From assembly GCF_041075285.1 (NCBI RefSeq), contig NZ_CP163512.1:2046001-2110000 (forward strand): a stretch of DNA of 64,000 bases, in the 5' to 3' direction. The first letter of the stretch is position 1; each line of letters starts with the position of its first letter. Positions 58,459 to 64,000 of the stretch are shown piece by piece. The notes under the pieces were generated by a model that saw nothing but the letters and a program-made list of their open reading frames with translations, made no database searches and was not told where the DNA came from. This DNA is from Providencia rettgeri. Lineage in GTDB: Bacteria > Pseudomonadota > Gammaproteobacteria > Enterobacterales > Enterobacteriaceae. Made by a program: the position numbers and the translations under genes.

Positions 58459-59015
58459 GACATCTTCTTACTTTCCCTTTAGGAGAATAATCCTCCTGAG
58501 AATGTAGTGTAAGAAAAGTTATTGCCCTTTACAAAAAATATTTTAACTCGTCTATCGCTCTTTGGCGAATTTCTAAAGTGAGTCAATTTTGGTACGAATT
58601 TGATTTAGCGTCAACCTAATTAACTTAAATTTCGTTAACTCCATACACATACCGTTAACGAACATGATAAAGGAAACTACTCACTCAATCCGCCTAAGGG
58701 CACAAACTTTACCTGATTATCTCACCTACGTACAAAGAAAATTTGATTTAAAAATCAATCTTATAGCTATTCAAAGATTTAATTGGCAAATTTGTGAAGC
58801 ATCTCACTTTTTTCATCTATTATTGCATCTTAAATGTACAGATATTAATACTTAAAATATCTCATAGTTTAGCAACTTTTCGCTTTTGTAAACTTTTCAT
58901 TACAATTTGTGTGCATTTTTAAACACTAGACCCTATATACAAAAAAGTTATAAACACCATTAAAAGTGTTATATGGGTTTTAATTGATTTTATTACGTTC
59001 TAGTTCACACTTTTC

Positions 59016-59207
59016 AGGTCAAGTTATTTTTAAATGGAGAATAACTTGACCTTATTTGCCGATCCCAATTTAGCCCTTTCCCTCCTTGTTGTTCAGTTTG
59101 ATTTCGCGATAAACTCAAGGGGAGTACAACCATAGGGGCGAGCCTCTTCCCTTGCCTAAAATGGCTGTAATTCGAATAAAAATTGACCATCAAAGATAAA
59201 CAGCCCC
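59016..59207. mobile_element. Insertion-element remnant sharing an end with the fliP-fliQ element
   Basis: AAGATAAACAGCCCC at 59193-59207 is the exact reverse complement of the left end GGGGCTGTTTATCTT of the element at 2967. At the other side a perfect 13-bp inverted repeat with arms AGGTCAAGTTATT (59016-59028) and AATAACTTGACCT (59040-59052) forms a large hairpin. CTAG occurs at 59207-59210 and again at 59000-59003. The two ends do not mirror each other, so it may be truncated or composite. No intact gene lies within. Confidence 0.5.
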
Positions 59208-59440
59208 TAGTAAACACATTCTTTTACGACCATAGTTAATCCTGTGATTTTTCATGAATTTTCTATAGAGAATAAATCATCCCGCTACTAGTAATTGATA
59301 GTGCAATATCATTCACTAATATAGTGAGTTTTATAATTACTAATTGAAACATTATTTTAGGATTAGTTACGTTTGATATTAAAAACTTCTCTTATATACT
59401 CCATTTGCTATATAAATAAATAATTTTAATAAGGTTGATT

Positions 59441-59749
59441 ATGAAAAAGTTAATTTTAGCTTGTGGTATGGGGTTATTGGCACTGACTATCACTGCTTGC
59501 TCAGAAGAAGAGAAAAAAGGTGAAATTGCTGGCGCAACTGAAACTTGTAACGCTTATTTCGCTGAAGTTGATAGCTTAATTGCTAAAGCATCAGAAAACC
59601 CACAAGCCAAAGCTCAGTTAGATGCTATGAAAGGTCAACTGGAAGAAGGTAAAAAACAAGTTGCCGCATTACCTAAAGATCAGCAAGATAAAGCTTGCCA
59701 ACAAGGTATTGATGCAATGAAACAAATGAAAACGGCTTTAGGTCTGTAA
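59441..59749 (+). CDS. Small predicted lipoprotein
   Basis: The 102-residue product begins MKKLILACGMGLLALTITAC, a signal peptide with lipobox TITAC that gives a lipidated cysteine near residue 20. The mature part is charged and helical (EIAGATETCNAYFAEVDSLI, QLEEGKKQVAALPKDQQDKA), with two cysteines that could pair. I chose the ATG at 59441, behind AAGG, over a TTG two codons upstream. It resembles small DUF-type lipoproteins of enterobacteria, whose role I cannot state. It stands alone with its own terminator. Confidence 0.85.
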   Translation: MKKLILACGMGLLALTITACSEEEKKGEIAGATETCNAYFAEVDSLIAKASENPQAKAQLDAMKGQLEEGKKQVAALPKDQQDKACQQGIDAMKQMKTALGL

Positions 59750-59783
59750 TCTCTCCGATTATTTCAGATTGATGCAATTTTCT

Positions 59784-59814
59784 AAAAAGAGCCCATATTG
59801 TGGCTCTTTTTTTT
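59784..59814 (+). terminator. Terminator after the small lipoprotein gene
   Basis: AAAAAGAGCC and GGCTCTTTTT form a 10-bp stem with an eight-base loop followed by more T. It lies about 35 bp after the stop codon. Confidence 0.93.
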
Positions 59815-59957
59815 ATTCAGTTGACCCATCTTAAATAAGGTTGACACTTTTCCAATCGAAAATTGATTAATCTTATCTATCTTGCAATAGCTTTTTGCAA
59901 GCTCAATATTCCTCTCACTTATAGAATTAAAGCATTCTATATATTAAGGAGTAAATA

Positions 59958-60671
59958 ATGAGCTTATATGTCACCCCTATTGTCAAAAAGAATTTACCAT
60001 TTAGCCATATTATAAAAATATACAGTAAATTTAGCGAATCAATCAAAAGTACTAAAAATAACAATAGTAACTATATTGAACTTAGTTTTAACCGCAAACA
60101 CGTAAAATTAAATAAAACAAAGTTAATCAATGATTTAACAAAAGAGATTTCAACGATCTGTGATAAGAAAACGTTTAAACAAAGTGAAAGAGAAATACAA
60201 ATATCAAGCACAATTAATGCAACAATTGATGAAATTCAAGCCGCTTATTTCGCTTGTCCAAAGAAAAAACACATTGTTATAAACTCAAATAATAGAGATG
60301 CTATTTTTGAACACGTAAAAAAAGATTGTTCGCTCCAAGCATCGGATGTGAAAACTAATGCATCCCAACGATTTATTAAGCAACTTCTTCAGAATAATGC
60401 AAAAGTAAAAGACGCTATTCAAAATTTAAAAGCAACGACGAATAACCTTGATATCGAAAAAAATAATGCAGATAGCAAGGCAACCACAAAATATGTCATA
60501 GACACTCTTAACGATGCCGTGTGCAGCGATTTTTTTCCTGATATTAACTTTGATAAAATTAGAGAAAGTGCAACACAAAAAACCCGTGCAGAATTAAAAA
60601 ATAAACACTACCGTGCCCTTTGCCAATCCATTGATTCCTACCGCATCATGGCAGAAGGCACCGCAGTTTAA
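59958..60671 (+). CDS. Hypothetical protein, 237 residues
   Basis: I do not recognise this protein. It is lysine- and asparagine-rich, cytoplasmic-looking (no signal or membrane helix), and largely helical, with an amphipathic stretch around residues 135-175. AAGGAG lies nine bases before the ATG and a strong terminator follows, so it is a monocistronic gene. Its codons are more AT-rich than those of its neighbours, which may indicate horizontal acquisition. Confidence 0.75.
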   Translation: MSLYVTPIVKKNLPFSHIIKIYSKFSESIKSTKNNNSNYIELSFNRKHVKLNKTKLINDLTKEISTICDKKTFKQSEREIQISSTINATIDEIQAAYFACPKKKHIVINSNNRDAIFEHVKKDCSLQASDVKTNASQRFIKQLLQNNAKVKDAIQNLKATTNNLDIEKNNADSKATTKYVIDTLNDAVCSDFFPDINFDKIRESATQKTRAELKNKHYRALCQSIDSYRIMAEGTAV

Positions 60672-60677
60672 TACATA

Positions 60678-60706
60678 AAAGGAGAACCAGCAGGGTTCTC
60701 CTTTTC
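60678..60706 (+). terminator. Terminator after the 237-residue gene
   Basis: AAAAGGAGAACC and GGTTCTCCTTTT form a 12-bp perfect stem with a five-base loop. It probably also ends mgtA transcripts coming from the other strand, whose stop is 17 bp away. Confidence 0.92.
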
Positions 60707-60722
60707 GCTTGTTAACAATACA

Positions 60723-63425
60723 CTATAACCATGTACCAAAGCGTTTGATATAAAACTGTTTCATCAGTTGTGCCACAATACAATAGCTCACCAATGTCAG
60801 CACCAACCAAGGGAAATACTCAACAGGTAATGGCTGTAAACCAATCATATTCCCAAAGGGTGAAAAGGGGATATACAATCCTAACGCCATAATGAATCCC
60901 GTGGTTAACATCACTGGTAATGCCGCAGTACTTTGAATAAAGGGAATTTTTTGAGTTCTAAGCATATGAACTACCAAAGTTTGTGATAGCAACCCTTCCA
61001 CAAACCAACCTGATTGGAACAACGCTTCATGAGCCACACTATTTGCTTGGAATATATACCACATTAAAGCAAACGTTGTGATATCAAAGATAGATGATGT
61101 TGGCCCAATCCAAATCATAAAGCGACCAATATTTTTTGCATCCCACTTACGAGGGCGTTTTAAAAACTCTTTATCCATTTTGTCCCAAGGTAATGCTAAT
61201 TGGGAAATATCGTACAGCAAATTTTGTACTAGCAGGTGGATCGCTAACATAGGTAAGAATGGAATAAAGGCGCTAGCAATTAGTACAGAAAATACATTAC
61301 CAAAGTTAGAACTCGCCGTCATATTCAGGTATTTGATGATATTACCAAACGTTTCTCTCCCTTTAATCACCCCTTGCTCTAACACCATTAGGTCTTTTTC
61401 AAGTAATATAATATCTGCGGACTCTTTTGCAATGTCAGTCCCTGTATCTACAGAGATCCCGACATCTGCATCACGAAGGGCTGGTGCATCATTGATCCCA
61501 TCCCCTAAAAAGCCAACAGTATGCCCATTTGCTTGCAACCTTTTTAAAATGCGGGATTTTTGCAGCGGAGTTAGCTTACAAAAAACAGAAACTTGCTCGA
61601 CTTTTTGGCTCAGTTCTTCATCCGAAAGCGCTTCTACTTCTAAGCCAGTCATGATTTCACTTATATTTAGCCCAACATCATGGCAGATTTTTTCTGTAAT
61701 AATGGCATTATCCCCTGTCAATACTTTGACGGTGACACCATTTTCACGTAGTGCCGCTATTGCAGAAATTGCGCTCTCTTTTGCTGGATCAAGGAAAGTT
61801 AAAATACCTTGTAATTCAAGTTGTTGTTCTGCTTGAGCTGATAACGGTAGGCTGGCTTCTGAGCTATTCAATGCTCGAGTCGCTAATAGCAGTACACGAA
61901 ATCCCTGGCGGTTATAATCACTGACTAACGCTGTGATTTTTGCTCTTGCTTGCTCATCCAAAATCAGTGACTCACCATTTTGATGATAGCGGTGACAAAC
62001 GGCGAGCATTTCCTCTGCGGCACCTTTACAGATAAGTAGGGCCTCTCCCTCAGGTGTTCTTACCGTCACAGACAATTTACGGCGGATAAAATCGAACGGC
62101 AACTCATCGATTTTTTGGAACGCTTTTAGTTGCTCAACCTGATTATTTCCCCTTCCTCGGCGAATAATGGCCTGATCCATCATATTTTTTCCGCCACTTT
62201 GGTGAAAACTGTTTAACCAAGCAAGTTGGAGTATTTTGCCATTTTTCTCACCATTACTATCAAGATAGTGCTCTAAAATGATCCTATCTTGCGTCAACGT
62301 TCCCGTTTTATCCGTACAAAGGACATCCATAGCACCAAAATTTTGGATAGCGTTCAGCCTTTTAACAATCACTTTGTGCTTAGACATTGCAATTGCGCCT
62401 TTCGCCAAGTTTGAACTGACAATCATAGGAAGCATTTCTGGGGTTAACCCAACTGCCACTGCTAAAGAAAATAGTGTTGCTTCGAACCAATCGCCCTTTG
62501 TAAATCCATTAATTAACAAAACAATTGGAACCATGACTAACATAAAACGGATCAATAGCCAGCTAACGCTATTTACACCTCGATCAAAAGACGTTTGCGC
62601 CCGGCTACCGACAATGGATTTTGCCAATGAGCCTAAGTAAGTTTTCCCTCCTGTTGCCACCACAATACCACGAGCCGTGCCACTCGTCACATTGGTTCCC
62701 ATTAAACAAATATTTGATATTTCTAATAATTCATTTTCTGTCGGTGAAACAGGATCAAGACTTTTCGCAGAAACATCCCCCAAAGTGTCATATTTTTCCA
62801 CAGGGATGGACTCACCGGTTAAGATTGCTTGGCTGATAAATAAATCTCTCGACTCAACCAATTTTAAATCCGCAGGAACCATATCCCCCGCTGATAAAAG
62901 AACAATATCACCAGGAACGAGGCATTTGATTGGCACTTCTTTGCGAGTAGATCGCCCTGTTTTATTATCACGACGAAAGACAGTCGCCGTCGTACGCACT
63001 AAAGATTTCAGCGCTTCTGCGGCTTTGTTAGTGCGGTATTCCTGCCAAAATCGCAGTAAACCACTTAACAAAACCATCGTAATAATAATGATAACCCCAG
63101 TTAAATCAGTCTCTTCACCTTGACGTTCAGGGATCAGATAATCCGTAAAAAAACTGACCGCTGCCAAAACAATCAGAACAAAAATAAACGGGTTTTTAAA
63201 TGATGAGAGTAACTGTTTCCAAGCGGGGGGCGCTTTTTCATGAGCAACTTCATTTTCGCCTTCAATCACTAAGCGATCCATCGCTTCATTTTCTGCTAGG
63301 CCTAATAAGTTAGTTTGATACTCATTTAATACTTGCTCAATATTTTTGCTCGCTTGCTCGCCAACAATAAATTTTTGGCGTGTCGGCGCTTTCACGCTTT
63401 TGCGTTGATGTCTTATTTCAGTCAT
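60723..63425 (-). CDS. mgtA: MgtA, P-type magnesium-importing ATPase
   Basis: MgtA imports magnesium into the cytoplasm at low Mg2+. With the ATG at 63425 (MTEIRHQRKSV) it has 900 residues. It shows the actuator motif TGES, the phosphorylation site DKTGTLT near residue 374, GDGINDAPALRDADVGI, and ten membrane helices in the P3B pattern. It follows mgtC with a gap of 148 bp that holds a 13-bp palindrome. The pair probably responds to PhoPQ, but I see no clear PhoP box. Confidence 0.95.
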   Translation of the reverse strand: MTEIRHQRKSVKAPTRQKFIVGEQASKNIEQVLNEYQTNLLGLAENEAMDRLVIEGENEVAHEKAPPAWKQLLSSFKNPFIFVLIVLAAVSFFTDYLIPERQGEETDLTGVIIIITMVLLSGLLRFWQEYRTNKAAEALKSLVRTTATVFRRDNKTGRSTRKEVPIKCLVPGDIVLLSAGDMVPADLKLVESRDLFISQAILTGESIPVEKYDTLGDVSAKSLDPVSPTENELLEISNICLMGTNVTSGTARGIVVATGGKTYLGSLAKSIVGSRAQTSFDRGVNSVSWLLIRFMLVMVPIVLLINGFTKGDWFEATLFSLAVAVGLTPEMLPMIVSSNLAKGAIAMSKHKVIVKRLNAIQNFGAMDVLCTDKTGTLTQDRIILEHYLDSNGEKNGKILQLAWLNSFHQSGGKNMMDQAIIRRGRGNNQVEQLKAFQKIDELPFDFIRRKLSVTVRTPEGEALLICKGAAEEMLAVCHRYHQNGESLILDEQARAKITALVSDYNRQGFRVLLLATRALNSSEASLPLSAQAEQQLELQGILTFLDPAKESAISAIAALRENGVTVKVLTGDNAIITEKICHDVGLNISEIMTGLEVEALSDEELSQKVEQVSVFCKLTPLQKSRILKRLQANGHTVGFLGDGINDAPALRDADVGISVDTGTDIAKESADIILLEKDLMVLEQGVIKGRETFGNIIKYLNMTASSNFGNVFSVLIASAFIPFLPMLAIHLLVQNLLYDISQLALPWDKMDKEFLKRPRKWDAKNIGRFMIWIGPTSSIFDITTFALMWYIFQANSVAHEALFQSGWFVEGLLSQTLVVHMLRTQKIPFIQSTAALPVMLTTGFIMALGLYIPFSPFGNMIGLQPLPVEYFPWLVLTLVSYCIVAQLMKQFYIKRFGTWL

Positions 63426-63461
63426 AACGTTGTCTCTAATACAGCACTTGTGTATTTTTAC

Positions 63462-63503
63462 GCTATCCAACTGAAAATAAGGCTATTATATCAGTTGGAT
63501 AGC
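63462..63503 (-). promoter_or_regulatory. 13-bp perfect inverted repeat with TATAAT in the mgtA leader
   Basis: GCTATCCAACTGA (63462-63474) and TCAGTTGGATAGC (63491-63503) are exact reverse complements around a 16-base centre. On the minus strand the centre contains TATAAT, 60 bp before mgtA. It could be an operator over a promoter, or a stem-loop in an mgtC-mgtA transcript. Confidence 0.55.
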
Positions 63504-63573
63504 TCCAATTTTCGGCTCCATGACGGAGGGTGATCGTCCATTTTGGCTCCTATAGTGAGTTAATTTTTGGCAT

Positions 63574-64000
63574 TCAAGCGGGGAGCTCTGATGCCACTTT
63601 CCAATTGATAGCACTTACGCTTTGCTCAAGGCTAATTCTGCAAACTAATGCTTCAATCTCTTTTTGTTCGGCGGGCGTTGCCAAAAATTCCGCACAAACC
63701 TCAAGTTGTTCGGTTTTCAATGTGTCAGCACTGCTTAGCGATTGCAGTCGAATATGTAGCCCATTAATGGCTTGTAAAATCAGAGTTCTAACTAAAATCT
63801 CATCTTCTTGGTGGCACATAACTCGGATTTTATAGCGTTGTTCAACATCCAAAGCTTGAGCCTGAGGTTGCCGATTAATGCGCGAAGCCGCTTCGCGTAA
63901 TAAAATATTTGCGCATAAAATCAATAAGGTAGCCATCAATGCCAGTGAATATTGCCCTAAGCCACATAACACGCCAATGCCAGCTGAGCACCATAAGGTT
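63574..64000 (-). CDS. mgtC: MgtC, virulence and Mg-stress protein (3' part)
   Basis: The gene runs off the right edge of the window, leaving about 141 codons. The last membrane helices are visible (VLCGLGQYSLALMATLLILC then ANILLREAASRINRQP). The C-terminal ACT-like cytoplasmic domain follows (YKIRVMCHQEDEILVRTLIL, and SVSAINWKVASE at the end). These match the MgtC family that inhibits F-type ATP synthase at low Mg2+. mgtC lies upstream of mgtA in the same direction. Confidence 0.92.
   Translation of the reverse strand, partial: TLWCSAGIGVLCGLGQYSLALMATLLILCANILLREAASRINRQPQAQALDVEQRYKIRVMCHQEDEILVRTLILQAINGLHIRLQSLSSADTLKTEQLEVCAEFLATPAEQKEIEALVCRISLEQSVSAINWKVASELPA

Noticed and set aside
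58664..58855. 63-codon frame between fliZ and the element remnant
   Set aside because: No ribosome site, no recognised family and isolated. It could be real, but nothing supports it.
59000..59210. CTAG on both sides as proof of a complete transposon copy
   Set aside because: The left end does not mirror the right end, so the two CTAG may be chance.
59014..59217. 67-codon minus-strand frame over the element remnant
   Set aside because: It spans the large hairpin and the inverted end of the element and has no transposase motif.

Overview
The window comes from a low-GC enterobacterium of the Morganellaceae type, most likely Providencia or a close relative. The reasons are E. coli-like flagellar, chemotaxis, put and mgt proteins of near-identical length, AT-rich spacers, and one long uninterrupted flagellar and chemotaxis region. 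Genus assignment is inference from gene content only.

Layout. 1-4291 (+) carries the end of fliL and then fliMNOPQR, with a 260-bp MITE-like insert between fliP and fliQ. 4672-16966 is a complete type I-F CRISPR-Cas locus transcribed leftwards. It holds array 2 (26 repeats), cas1, cas2-3, an unusual 391-bp gap, csy1-csy2-csy3-cas6f, and array 1 (28 repeats with a different repeat sequence). 17258-27485 (-) is flgLKJIHGFEDCB, and 27731-29351 (+) is flgA, flgM and flgN. 29973-33216 (-) is flhA and flhB. 33323-34523 holds a CcdB-like fusion protein and a convergent XRE regulator. 34637-46755 (-) runs from cheZ, cheY, cheB and cheR through two receptors, cheW, cheA, motB and motA to flhC and flhD. 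Sigma-28 promoters of the form TAAAGTTT-N11-GCCGATAA stand before flgM, flgK, motA and one receptor.

46756-50128 is an AT-rich accessory stretch. It has a 1.7-kb gene-free region upstream of flhDC, an orphan HicB antitoxin, a scar of a deleted prophage (first codons of a RecE-type exonuclease and the last 43 codons of an integrase), and a tRNA-Lys with the rarer anticodon CTT. From 50168 on are cycA, the divergent putP/putA pair with GTTGCA operators, a lone fliZ, a small lipoprotein, an unknown 237-residue protein, mgtA and the end of mgtC.

Most interesting observation. The gap between cas2-3 and csy1 holds a hidden minimal CRISPR on the + strand: two degenerate repeats around an 18-nt spacer. 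The first 14 nt of that spacer match the csy1 promoter -10 region at 12 positions. The match is preceded by a CC PAM, and the two mismatches fall at positions 6 and 12, the positions flipped out in type I crRNA-DNA duplexes. This has the architecture of a CreR/CreA-type guide that makes the Csy complex repress its own operon. It is followed by about 190 nt of consecutive hairpins ending in a terminator-like stem.
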